Assembly: GCF_001625215.2 (NCBI RefSeq)
Contig: NC_030387.2
Coordinates: forward strand, 30,217,606-30,281,605
Reading direction: 5' to 3'
DNA length: 64,000 bases
Source of the DNA: Daucus carota subsp. sativus
Taxonomy: Eukaryota > Streptophyta > Magnoliopsida > Apiales > Apiaceae
Shown: piece by piece, positions 21,182-33,500 of the stretch
How the letters are laid out: the number at the start of each line of letters is the position of its first letter
How positions within the stretch are numbered: position 1 is the first letter of the stretch
Notes under the pieces: generated by a model
The model's database searches: none
Told to the model about the DNA's origin: nothing
What the model saw: only the letters and a program-made list of their open reading frames with translations
Program-made: the position numbers and the translations under genes

Positions 21182-21502
21182 ATAAAGGAGGATGCGGGCG
21201 TCTCTAGAATTGCTCGATTCAGTCTTCTGATTTTTCTTGAATTTCGGAGAGAAAATATAGTTATAATTCAAAAAATCAGGTTCAAGAATTCTAAAGTGAT
21301 ACAATTCTTTTCTTATTGAATTCTTAAAATGATACAATTCTTTTCCTTTTTATTTAGTATTTCTTATTAAATTCTAAACATGACACAATTTTTTTCTTAT
21401 TTAGTAATAATCCTAAAACAAATAGGATTATATTAAAAAAAATCAGGTTCAAGGATTTCAAAAGTTAATACAATTCTTTTCTTTTTGGATTTTAAAAATA
21501 AT
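21182..21502. repeat. Duplicated AT-rich segment, unit 2
   Basis: Second copy of the 20373-20692 segment, in direct orientation. It continues past the point where unit 1 is cut, into AATACAATTCTTTTC and the degenerate array. Confidence 0.9.
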
Positions 21503-21649
21503 ACAATTCTTTTCTTATTTAAGAATCCTAAAAAGAGTATGATTATATTTATTTAAACTAACAAACATAGATAAAATACAATTTATATTTAAGATTTGTA
21601 AGGTAATACGTACAAATTTTATTTTCAATTTAGTCTTATAATTTTAGGC

Positions 21650-22790
21650 TCAAACTAATTTTGATCTAAATTATAATATTTGATTTTATCATAAAAATAA
21701 TAATCATGGATTAATATTGTCTTTGACGGGGGCGGTTCGAACTAATTTTATTGATCTTAAAGGTAATACAATTTTTTTATTGGTATCTAAAAATAATAAA
21801 ATTCTTTTTTTATAATCTTCTTAAATTTCGGATAGAAAATATAATTATAATTCAAAACATTTCAAGAATTACAAAAATTAATATAATTCTTTTCTTTTTG
21901 GATTATAAAGGTAATACAATTCTTTCCTTATTTATGAATCCTACAAGGAATTGGAATATATTTATGTAAACTAACAATCATAGATAAAATACAATTTATA
22001 TTTAAGATTTGTAAGGTAGTGCGTACAATTTTTATTTTCGATTTAGTCTTATAATTTTCTTAAATTGCGAATAAAAAATAAAGGATTGTAAAGATATCAA
22101 TCATTAAAAAAAGCAATAGCAAAAAAATTAGAGTCATAAAATAATAATAATTTTTAACTAATAAATAGGAATTATAAAATAAAAATAGTTAATAAATAAA
22201 ATAGATATAGAAAATAGGAATCATATATTGATTTTATGATAGTGTAAATTGTTCTTGATTAGTATTGTGTTTGACGGGCATGGGAGGCGGCCCAAACTAA
22301 TTTTTATCTAAATAATAATAATGTTTCTATTAATATTATGTTTGATGGGAAAGCGGCTAAAATAACTTTTTATCTATGTTATGATATATTTTTTTTGTTA
22401 AAACGGGACCACGGTTCAAACTAATTTTTATCCGGTTATAATCTTTAATTTTATCATAGAATAATTTTTATTAGTATTGTGTCTGAAAGTAAGGCGACTC
22501 AAACTAATATCTAAATTATAATGTTTGTTATTAGTATTGTGTTTGACAAGATAGCGGCTCAAACTAATTTTGATCTAAATTATAATGTTTAATTTTATCA
22601 TAAAAATAATGATTATGGATTAATATTGTCTTTGACGGGAGGGCGGTTCGAACTAATTTTATTATTAGTATTTCTTTTTGACAAGATGGCCACTGAAACA
22701 AATTTTTATACTAATTATAATATTTTTTTTATTATTGATATGTATAACGGGAAGATGACTCAAAATAATTTTTATACTGTTATAATATTA
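21650..22790. repeat. Degenerate tandem array, TTTGACGGG...CGGCTCAAACTAAT units
   Basis: At least seven diverged units of roughly 80-100 bp share ATTAGTATTGTGTTTGACGG, then GGCGGCTCAAACTAATTTT and TATCTAAATTATAATGTTT. The longest-conserved pair is near 21650 and 22560. No coding frame persists. Such arrays occur inside some plant non-autonomous elements, but I cannot name the family. Confidence 0.75.
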
Positions 22791-22819
22791 ATTCGTATCA
22801 AAATAAAATCAATAACACC

Positions 22820-22834
22820 GCCGCGAAGCGCGGC
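22820..22834 (+). repeat. GC hairpin resembling a Helitron 3' end
   Basis: GCCGCG-AAG-CGCGGC is a perfect 6-bp stem in otherwise AT-rich DNA. It is followed eight bases later by CTAT. Helitrons end in such a hairpin plus CTRR; the last base does not match, so this is only a candidate terminus for the 20.4-22.85 kb repeat field. Confidence 0.45.
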
Positions 22835-22849
22835 TTTATTCACTATTAA

Positions 22850-23193
22850 CTTCCTATGGGAAGTAGTAATTTCTCGGTAATTAAAATATATAGGAAGTGA
22901 AAAAAATTGTTTGGTTGTTACATTGGAATTTAAAATCATGGGAATTTCCAATGATCAAGTGTGGGTTAATAACTTCCTACAAATCATGGGTATTCATACT
23001 TCCATTGAAGTTACTCTTCCCTTACTTTTGTCAACCAAACAACTTCATCTATAGTTACTTCCTAGGAAGTTGAAATTCCTGGGTATTAGAGAGGCAACCA
23101 AACGAGCACTAAATTAGGTTTGCACACCCTGAATTTGCATCCTCGTCACAAAAATCCATCGTTCTGAAGAAAACCTTCGTTTTCAATCCAACC
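22850..23193. promoter_or_regulatory. Upstream region of SDE2 with a MITE-like remnant
   Basis: The right part ends GCAACCAAACGAGCACT, a common plant MITE end. GTTTGGTTG and CCTAGGAAGT / ACTTCCTA motifs recur inside. No matching left end or target duplication was identified. The last 80 bp before the start codon should be promoter and 5' UTR. Confidence 0.4.
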
Positions 23194-26100
23194 ATGGCTG
23201 ATACACACCAAATCCACCTCAAACTGTTAAATGGCCGAACCAAAACCCTAAATTTCGCAACCCCATCAATCCAAATCAGCCAAATCAAAACCCTAATCCA
23301 CTCAATCACCTCAATTCCAGCCCACCACCAGATCTTGATTTCCAAAGGTAAGCTCCTTCAAGAGCCCAATGAATTCATCAAACTCTCCCACAACATCAAC
23401 CCCATCTCACTGTTGCTCCGGTTGCGTGGTGGGAAGGGTGGGTTTGGGTCCCTGCTCCGTGGCGCGGGCACGAAAGCTGGGCAGAAGAAGACTAATAACT
23501 TCGATGCGTGTCGCGATATGAGTGGACGGAGACTGAGGCATGTGAATGCGGAGAAGAAGATGGAGGAGTGGAATGCGGAGGCGGCGGAGAGGAGGTTGGA
23601 GAGAGTGGCGGAGGAGTTTATTAAGAAGCAGGTGAAGGAAGGGAAGAAGCAAGCCAAAGGCGGGGAGAGTGCGGCGAAGAAGTATGTCGAGAAGTATGTG
23701 AAGGATTCGGAGAAATGTAGGATGGAAGTTGATAAGTCGGTGAGGGAGTCGGTTGGGGATTATTTTAAGAAGAGCGGGAAGAGGAAGGGTGGTGATAAGG
23801 AAGCTAGCTCTTCCAAGAAAACGAAGATTTGGTAAGGTTTCCTTCTCGTGTTCGTGTTGTGTGTTTAAATTTTAATTATATATTTAATGTTAATGGTTAT
23901 GTTTGATCATGTGTTCTATTCTGCTATTTGGATAGTCATAGTGCTATCTCTGGGTTTGGGGTGGGTAATTGGAGAATTTGACTGTGATATCTGGTTTTGT
24001 GTCACACACACGCAGCCACACACTTGTATATAACATAATTTGGCATTTTATACTATGTAATTTAGTATAGTGTAGTACTAGCATCTTAATCAAGCTGTAG
24101 CTCTTAGGTTATGCTTGTCTACAGCTTGTTAAAGCACATCCAACACATAGCAATAGGCCTGTTCTAGCATTAAGAGTATAGTATGAATTTCATTGTAGCA
24201 CTAAAACTCACTATCTAAACTATCTAATTAGCATTGGAATTGCTATTAATTTGTCTTTTAAGTTCTCATCTCTGGTATGAATTTGAGAATTTCTGTTGTT
24301 CAAATTAATTTATCGGAGGAGGTGAGTTTTCTTACTCTATTGCAATTGGGTTTTTTTTTATGTCACTCTATTGCAGTAGGTTAAATTAAGAAATTATTTT
24401 GTCATTTGAGAAACATGCATAAAACCGATCATGGGGAGAAGTTAGCACTCTATAGGGGACAGTGTATTAGTATTACTAATGTTCAAATATGTTGTTTTTG
24501 ATGTAGTCCTGAGTCTGGTGTAAAATTAAAAGTCCCTTTTGCTTAAAACGATCACATCATGTTGAAAAGTTGAAAATTCACAGGGGATGGTGTGTTACTC
24601 TTGTTTAATTTGTTATTCTTGTTATAAGTCCTTATTCTGCTGTAAAATATTAAATTATCTTTTGTTTAAAAAGATTAGGTTTGAACAGAGAAATACCAAT
24701 TTATCAGGTGTTTTGCCAATACAATGAGCCTACTTATTTACTATAACCTCCTAGTAATTCTGCTTACTCTAGTTCTGTTTACTACCCACATTTCATCCAA
24801 ATATTAAAATTTAGAAGCTGCATTAGTTTTGACTCGGCAACCAAAGCACGCGCTGTTAATCTGTTATACTTCCAGCGAGCCTAACCCTAAAAACAATAGC
24901 GATTCTGGTCTCCTACTCCAGGATTCTTGTTCAGGTTTTGGTTTTTGGAGTGCCATCATACATTTTCTGCCACAAAGTGAGTGCTATACATTTTCTGCCA
25001 CAAAGTTTGTTAATTTTCTTCAGATGTGGATCGTAAGGACAATCTATGTTTGTGTACATCTTATCTTGCTATGAATAATTAATAATTTGACTCTACTTAG
25101 TCATTCGTAGCAGCACAATAGTTAACAGTACCCTTAGAAAGCTTGGTCTTCAAATGTGCACAACAACAATGCAAATATTGACATAATTAATGTTATTGGG
25201 CCATTTTAAGGCCAAAAAATACACCCCAAAACAAAAATACAATTTGTAAGCTCAAATAAAAAGATTATATCAGCTTCCAACAACATCAAAGGGAGAACCC
25301 TGATTGACCCAACGTCATTGCTTGATGTTGATGAAAGCAACGAGTGGTCGGTTGGAAACCTAGTTGAATAAAGAGTACATGTGAGAAGATGTTTAGCAGA
25401 TGATGGAGAGGAAAAGAGTTTGAACTTGAAAGAAACACTTCCAGACTTGGACATGATGAGAATTTTAAAGATGTATATGATTTTTATAAAGATCATGAAT
25501 GAAATATACCACTAGCCTATAGAACTTGAACTTTAAATTTTAATGTTTAATTTTATGTTTTTGCCTTTTAGAAGTATGATTGCATATATTATAAAGAATG
25601 AATTATGTTTTCTTAACCCTAATAGTGTAATTTATGACATTATGAAGTATAAATTATGTTATAAACTTAAGTAATTTATATACAACCTAACTATTGTATC
25701 TTTTAAAAATTATTTTGAAGTGCACCTAGCTTCAAAAAAAAGTGCTCCTCACTTTTAAGCTTTGCGCCTAGGCTAAAGGGGGTCTTGCGCCTTGGTGCAC
25801 ATAATACTTTAATAAAACTGAATACAACCACGCGAAACTATGTTCCCTTGTGGATTGGAAGGCCATTGTTTATTATCGTGATTGTCAGCCTATGTTTGGA
25901 CGAAAACACATCTTGAGGTTATCCCACAGGTGTACCAAGATTTTTGTATTTTGTCGATATACATTATTTGACCTTGGTGAGTGGAGTGAGGTTGACTCTC
26001 TACCCCAACCGTGTCTTTCTGTTTGGATGTGCTTTGGGGTTCCCTCGGCCTGAGTTATGCTTGTTTGAGGCCTCCTGTCATATTGAGATTTGAAGTGCCT

Positions 26101-28762
26101 TGATGGATCTCAGTGTTTTGTAGTTGTAATTTGTGTTGTTTCTTGATTCGTGACTATTGTTTTTTAATTTCATTTGTTGTGTTTAAGTAGTATATGAACT
26201 TCTGATGACTTTCGAAGTTTTCTTTGTAAGGCTGGCTGTCAATATTAATTATGCATGTGTTTCATGTCAATAGAGTTCATCGTTTGCTGATTTTGATATT
26301 TATTTTGCTGGCATACATACATTTTGGTTTTGTCGCCTCTTAAAAGGATTGATACTCTATGTTTAAGGAACACTTTAGTTGAGAAGGCATTAAAGAAGTA
26401 AGTTTCAGTGTATTGGAGGGTCAAAATTTATAGAGCTTAGATTGTGACCTTGGTTGCTTCGGTGGAAGCTCTTTTTGCCTCTTTTATGGTGTTTTGCCAA
26501 ACCAAACAGATGATATATCATCTAATCTCTTCTATGGGAAGAATCTCATTTGCAATATTCATGCCTTGCATAAAAATTGTCAACCTTTGCCACATTATGT
26601 ACTACATATACTTGTATATGCAGTGGTAGAGTAGTTTTCATTTCAGCTATATACCTTTAATAAAAACTTACCTGTATATGCAGTGGTAGAGTAGTTTTCA
26701 TTTCAGCTATATACCTTTAATAATAACTTACCTGTATATGCAGTGGTAGAGTAGTTTTCATTTCAGCTATATACCTATAATACTAATTTGTAAATATAGT
26801 ATTGAGCACGTATGTTAAGCAATGTTATGCTTCTAAACTAATTAAAGTCTATAATGTATTTTGCCTGTCTTGCATGAAAGCTGTCTATTCAAACTAATTT
26901 ATCAATGACTCTTCAGTATTCATCTGGGGATCACCTTTGTCTCGGACATTAACTAGGTCAAAACCCAAGTCCAACTGCACCTTGATCATTTAATTGATTT
27001 AATTAAATCCCTGGATTTTACAAACCTGACTATCAAAATCAACGGCCATCCACTCAGCAAGTGTTCTCATTAAAATTTGATGGTGGGTTGGAATTGAGTT
27101 GGTTCTATTGATATCTGTGTGTGTGTGTTATGTGAATATGGCTCTTCTAGGATCAGGTTTGTTACTTTCTCAACTGGATATATTAGCTTTATTAAGTACA
27201 GTGTAATAAAGTTGTAGGTTATTCTTGTTTACATTTTGTTAATAATGTTTAATGTCTTAGATAAGGTTAACAATTTCCTTCTGGTTTTATTTACAGTCTT
27301 GGATAAAATCAAGATTGTAGCTTACTTTATAGCAAATATGATAATGAAACAAATGAGATTTTTCATCCTTCCTTAAAATTTTGCATAAAGGCATTAAGTC
27401 GTCATGTTGAAAAGTTAAGAATTTAAAGGGAACTTGTGTCGCTCATGTTTAAACTCAGTTGAAAGTTTTAATAGATGCGTGACTATCTGAAGTTTAGAGA
27501 GGCTATGTATGTTTGAATTTTTAACCTTAAATGGATTTATAATTCACGTTACTTTTTTATTGATTAGGAAGGGGAAGAAAAAAATGGATGCAAGTGATTC
27601 GGACGATACAGACGAGGATGACAGTGATGATGAATTGGGTGAGCAAATTGAGAAATCTGATGTCATAAACGTTGAAAAGTCACCAGAATCACATAAAGCT
27701 AATGAGAGCTCAGGCTCTGTCACTGGGGGAAAATTAGATGGAGAATCTTCTGTTGGATGTTCATCCGAGAGCCCTTCTTCTGAACAGGAGAAAGATACTA
27801 TTGAGGATGGAAAGATACAATCATCAGAAAACTCTCCTGATGGAGATTTCATTGAAAAAGAGGGCAGAGTAAAGGAACCATCAGTGGAGAATCATGAACA
27901 AATAATGGTCCAAAAGAAAGATTCTGAAGAGTTAACTGAAGCTAAATCATGTGATGTAGAGAAAATAGTAGTTGGGCAGTCACCGGTTGTCACTACTCTG
28001 GCAGAAAATGAAGTTTCTCATGTGGAGGCTAATGGTGATCACAACTCTGCACCAGAAAAACATGATGAAACAGTGAAAGCAGTCAGTAATGTTCCAGTTG
28101 TGGAGGAACCATTAGATTTCAATGAATATGGTTCGGCAGCAGAGATGGAGGTACACTTATATTTTTATGTTTTGGTTTATTTTATCATGTGGAGTATCTC
28201 TGTGGTATTTCTCATTTTGATAAGCTTGTCAATTTTCCTGCCGTGCATATTGTGGCTATATGGGTCTAAAACTTTTTACAGGATAATAATTATCGAACAT
28301 TTAGCACAGTTTGGCAAAAAATTGTCTTCTCCTCACAGTGTAAAATTTAGTAATCAGCCAGATTGTGATAATCACACTTATTTTGTTAGAGCTATTACTT
28401 TTTATAATTTTGTGATGGCTTTATAGCTCAAATGTGAGTGTAAATAGTGATTACTTTTGGCTATATGATCATAGTACGTTAGTAGTTTGAATTGGTACTA
28501 ATTTTTGGAAATCCATGTCAAGTCTTGAAATATTAAGAGAAGACTTTAATATCGTTGCATGAGGTGTGTATCATAAGAGATGAAGTGATGATGATGATTA
28601 TTTTTCTGTCTGCAGGTTCTGGGATTGGAAAGATTAAAAACTGAGCTGCAGAAGTGGGGGTTAAAGTGTGGTGGTACTTTGCAAGAGCGTGCTGCAAGGC
28701 TTTTCCTTCTCAAGACCACACCTGTGGAGAAGCTTCCAAAGAAGCTGCTCGCCAAGAAATGA
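23194..28762 (+). CDS. SDE2: SDE2 homologue (ubiquitin-fold splicing / genome-stability factor)
   Basis: Three exons: 23194-23831, 27568-28150 and 28616-28762, giving 455 aa. The N-terminal ~80 residues form a ubiquitin-like fold ending LRLRGG. The processing site follows: G79-G80 then [12 protein letters not shown], the SDE2 hallmark. In yeast and animals a deubiquitinase cuts after GG and the KGG-started C-terminal part works in spliceosomes and replication-stress responses; the plant role is inferred. Next come [20 protein letters not shown] and a long Lys/Glu/Arg helix. Exon 2 is acidic and Ser-rich. Exon 3 is a SAP-like DNA-binding motif, [20 protein letters not shown], ending LLAKK. Intron 1 is 3.7 kb; if it is retained, the donor itself makes a stop (TGG TAA). 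Confidence 0.92.
23832..27567. other. Long intron 1 of SDE2
   Basis: 3.7 kb with no coding frame I can support. It contains a short direct repeat around CATTTTCTGCCACAAAGT (24962 and 24989), a GCGCCTAGG...TTGCGCCTTGG block near 25765-25797 of the kind seen in plant repeat remnants, and a 60-bp triplication near 26.6 kb. Confidence 0.65.
26612..26785. repeat. Three tandem 60-bp repeats in SDE2 intron 1
   Basis: TGTATATGCAGTGGTAGAGT occurs at about 26612, 26672 and 26732 with nearly identical intervening sequence (GTTTTCATTTCAGCTATATA). The copies differ by only one or two bases. Each unit carries TATGCAG and TTTCAG, which look like weak splice acceptors. Confidence 0.93.
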
Positions 28763-30596
28763 AAGACTTTACTAGCCATGTCTTGGTGCCAGAAAGGGTT
28801 TGGGCTACATATCTTAATATGACATTTTCTACTAAAAATGACTATTGTCTGTATTTGTTCCATCCAGTACTTGACGATAGCCCTGGCTATATATGCATGT
28901 GTATAAAGCTGTTTACTTGTGTGTTTGAGGAGAAACCTGTGTGTTGTACTTTGAACCAAGACTCAACAAATTGTAATAAAAAGTAACTATATTTTGGTAA
29001 TTGTTCTTTGGGAATTTTAGTTATGTATTCCTTGAAATCAATTCTTAAATTGCAGGTGTAAAATAGATGAACCACTCCCATTCACTTGCTTACTTCCCTA
29101 AAAAGAACTTTGGGGCATGAACAGAAATGTACATTGTTTTTGCGAAGGTACAGAGTGGACTTAGCAGAGTTTGTACAAGTGCAGTTTTAGATGTTACATG
29201 AAAATGTAGTAGAAAATACAGCCCTCATATATTCACAAATGTCAGATGTGCATAGATGAAACCCTAATATGCTTTTTGAAGAGTCACAGATCAAGTTGCA
29301 GTGCCAGCAGTGGTCCTGCAGTCCTCTGCAGCTTACCAACATGTATGTAATTGGGTGTCTGTCACCACTCTGTTTGTTTGCTGGTGCAGATGCTATCTAA
29401 CTCATAACCCTTACTTACGACAAGTAGCCAGCATTGTTAGCATGTAAAACGACTCTTAACAGCTTACCAGAAGCGTAGAAATACAACTGTGTTTTTCCAA
29501 CATGCTGTATCTGGGTACTCACTGTATACACGATTCATCGGTCTGTTACATTCTTATTGCATACTAATCCGTAATAGGAAGTGTTATAAGTTTCCGACAT
29601 GTTTCTTTCAATCGCGTGCATGTCTGCTGCCATAGTATGCATTCCATTCCATAAATTTAGCACCAGAGGTCCAAATTCTACATAGGCAAACAAGTTAAGA
29701 AGTTGGAGTCAGAAAGAGTACATTAGTAATAACAGAAGATTTCATGAGACAAATACTAGACAAAGAGTGAAGCATGGATGGTTTAGGGATCTCAAATTGA
29801 TTGATTATCAGTGATGTGTCTTCATCTAAGCCACACCCTAATGAGCTCTTTCTAGACAGAGCTGCAGAGCAGAGCCTTTTTAAATCACAAATTAATTATT
29901 TCCTAAAAATTGAATGCCTGCTTGTTATCTTGCAAAACTCCAAATATAGTATTCCATCCAATTTACAATAAAGCCCTTCTCATTATTCCATCCAGAATCT
30001 CAATATAATACATACAAATATAAAATGCAATAATTTCAAAGATTTGTTTTTTGGAAAATTAACCTTGGCAATTAAGACTTTTTGGTGTGGGAAAGTATAA
30101 ATTTCATTGCAGCCAGGCCAGAAAAACTGCCATATAATGCCATAGATATATCTGACCCTTAAATCTTGACCCTTCCTTCCTTATCATCCTCACAATCTCG
30201 CTTCATCTCTCTATATCTTCTTCATTTTCTTTTCAGCTCGAGCTACTCACAGCTTCATTTCAAACTCCTTGTTCATCTCTTCAATAAACTTCAAGTTATA
30301 TACTTTCTCATATCTTCACCTACTCTGTTTTAATGCTTATATTTATTTGATAAATACAAAATAAACATATTTACACAAGGGTTCTGCACTTCTGCTGTGC
30401 CTGTACTGTAAATTAATGAGCCTTCTCTATCAACTCATTGGTACTTCTTAGTACTTGTCATATCAATAAATTCTGTTCTCGCCGTCTTTTTTTCTGGTAA
30501 TAATCGTTTACTCATTAATAAGCTTCCACCATTGTTTTCGTCGAAGTTAGTAGAATTCTCTATTTGCGAAGTTAAGGCTTTGTTGGCTGAGCTAAA
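28763..30596. other. Intergenic region SDE2 / CLU gene
   Basis: Begins with the SDE2 3' UTR. Around 30170-30300 the sequence is CT-rich (CATCTCTCTATATCTTC), consistent with the leader of the downstream gene. The frames at 28654-28986 and 30435-30674 are not supported by family features. No mobile-element ends seen. Confidence 0.55.
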
Positions 30597-33500
30597 ATGG
30601 CACCGAACAAGAATGGCAGAGGCAAGACAAAAGGAGACAAGAAGAAGAAAGAAGAGAAGGGTATATATATACATTCTTCACTTGTTAACTTTTAAGAATA
30701 TATATCAAAACATTTGATTTTTCACTTCATTAGTGACATTGGATTAGTTTTAATTCAAGATTGAACTAATAATCCGGGCTTAATTTGCAGTTCTTCCTGT
30801 TGTAATTGACATCACTGTCAATCTTCCTGATGAGCTTCAAGTGGTTTTAAAGGTTTGCTGTTTTTGCTCAACTTCTTGATAATATTTTTGTGAAACTCAT
30901 TTTTAGTAACCATCTGCTTGTTCCAATTTGGACATGTGGAACCTTATCATGCAGTTTGCATGTTTCATTGTCAATTCTGAAACAGTAAAGATATAAATAA
31001 TCTCCACTTATTTATCTTCTCAAACTCAAAATATATTTATTTAAATTAATTTAAGAAAATTTGAATAGATAAACATGCTTGGATATAAAACAGAAGAAAA
31101 CTACCAAATATATTATAGTTATTTTCAAATCTAAGTTAAAAACTAAGAATATTAAGATAATGTCGTACAAGTCTAGACAGTTGAGAATATTAAGATAGTC
31201 GTATAAGTCTGAACAATTGTTATCTTCTTTCAGAGATTTTATTTACACGTTACAACGACATGTTTGGATTTTTATATTTATTCAATTCAAATTGAAATAT
31301 TATAAAATTATACAACTTGTTTATTGTACTTTTATAATAATTTAATCAAATAATTATACAAATCAGAAAATAATTGGGCAACTAAGAAGTAGGAACACTG
31401 TTCTTAAATTCAAAATTGCGCGCATGAATTTGTGACCTATGTCTTTTCCATCTTTGCCCTTGAATCTTCAATATTTCTATTCTTGAATCTTTTATATTTG
31501 AAAGAATTATAAAGTACAATAATTAATGTAATTTTTTTATCAGGGGATATCAACGGACAGGATTATAGACATTCGCCGACTATTATCTGTGAACACGTTA
31601 ACTTGCAACATCACCAATTTCTCCTTATCTCATGAGGTAAGGCTTCATTTGTAATTTCCTAAAAACTTTTTATGAAATATTAATATAAATAACAATTTCT
31701 TTAATTTACCGTTTTGTCCCTCAAACAGATAAGAGGGCCACGGTTGAAAGATACCGTGGACGTTGCCGCACTGAAGCCCTGCATACTCACTCTAACCGAA
31801 GGTGAATATAATTTATTTATTTACGTTTAGCTCACCGACGTCGTTTTTATTGAGATTAAATTGTCTATTTTACCCTTGACAGAGGACTATGATGAGCGGA
31901 GTGCAACGGCGCATGTTAGAAGGTTGTTAGACATAGTTGCTTGCACAACCAGCTTTGGCCCGTCGGTGAAAAAAGAAGATCCCGGCGAGACTACTCCGGC
32001 GGCGCAGGATAGCAAGGTCTCGAAAAAGTCGCAACGGAAACGAACGTCTCCGCCGCCGAAGAAAGACTCATCAGTGCCACCTCCACCACCTCCGGCATCG
32101 AAAGACGTGCCGGTAGATGGTGATGGAGAGTTAGGCAACTCGTCTCCGAAGCTCGGTAGCTTTTATGAGTTTTTCTCGCTTTCTCATCTCACTCCTCCAC
32201 TCCAATGTTAGTCCTCTCTCTCTCTCTCTCCCCCTCTCTCTCCCTCTCCAAGTGAGAACAGCTTTAGCGTGTGTGCTCTGCACGTTTTGTTCTGACTCGA
32301 AAAATGTGTAATGATTGCAGTTATAAGGAAGGTAGAGAGACAACAAAATGATGACATTTTTGTTGATCATCTTTTCTCTCTTGAAGTAAGTGCATGTCTA
32401 TCTGCCATTAGATATTTTTGTTGCAAGTTTTTCAATCTATAATTAATAGTACAACGATTGATGTGTTGTTACAAATTCTACAGGTGAAAGTTTGCAATGG
32501 GAAGCTGATCAATGTTGAAGTTTGTCGAAAAGGATTTTACATTGTTGGAAAGCACCGAATCTTATGCCACAACCTTGTTGATCTTTTACGACAACTTAAT
32601 CGAGCTTTTGATAAAGTTAGTACGACTCTTTATGATAATATGTATTGTTGATCATTTTTTATGCTCTTATGCTAATTAATTTTTCCATGTTAGTTTATAA
32701 ACCTTGGTGGTTATACTAGATTCATACAAATATTGCTCTAAGGTTTTATATTGTTCGGTCAGCATTGGCTTATTAATATGAATTATTGATCATATTCATA
32801 TGCTATGATGCTTATTAACTGTTTGCATGTTATTTTGTTACTCTTGGTGGTTACTTAAGCTAAGCTCTTTTCGATGTTATTCCAACTTTATCTGGAGTCA
32901 AGTTAGTATTGGCTTATTGATGATTGTTTAGGATCATTGGCGAGATCTAGTTTATTTAATGCGTAACTTGAGTGCAGATCTATGATTGAGTTCTGACTTC
33001 ACATTAGTGTATTGTGTTTCATAAGATAAAATGTTGGTAATGCCTGCAAAGCTATATTTACATCTTTTTCCTTGGCGGAAGGATTTTATTGAAGAGTTGA
33101 TTTCTAGGCCTTAATGCTTTTCACAAAATGGAGTTGTGCATAAGATGGTTGCTTAATTTATGCATCGTAATGACCAATAAACTTTCTGAAGTTTTGACAC
33201 GTTCTGTACCTATTCAGGCATATGATGATCTTATAAAAGCATTTTCGGAACGCAATAAGGTAAATATCAGTTTTTTGAATCTCCTGTTTATGGTCTGCCT
33301 TTGAAGTTTAAACTGATCTTCATATGTTTTCTAATACGCCCTCTTTCACGCTAACTTAACTATGCAAGCAGTAGTGTTCTTAGCAAATTTATTGATTTTG
33401 TTTGTAGTTTGGGAATCTGCCCTATGGCTTCAGAGCCAATACATGGCTCATCCCTCCTGTTGCTTCACATTTACCATCAGTTTTTCCTCCTCTTCCCATG

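Noticed and set aside
25206..25496. 96-codon frame on - in SDE2 intron 1
   Set aside because: No family signature, AT-rich composition, and it lies within an intron; probably a chance frame in repeat-derived DNA.
28654..28986. 110-codon frame on + overlapping SDE2 exon 3
   Set aside because: It is the wrong reading frame over the SAP exon; the exon phase and SAP motif support the other frame.
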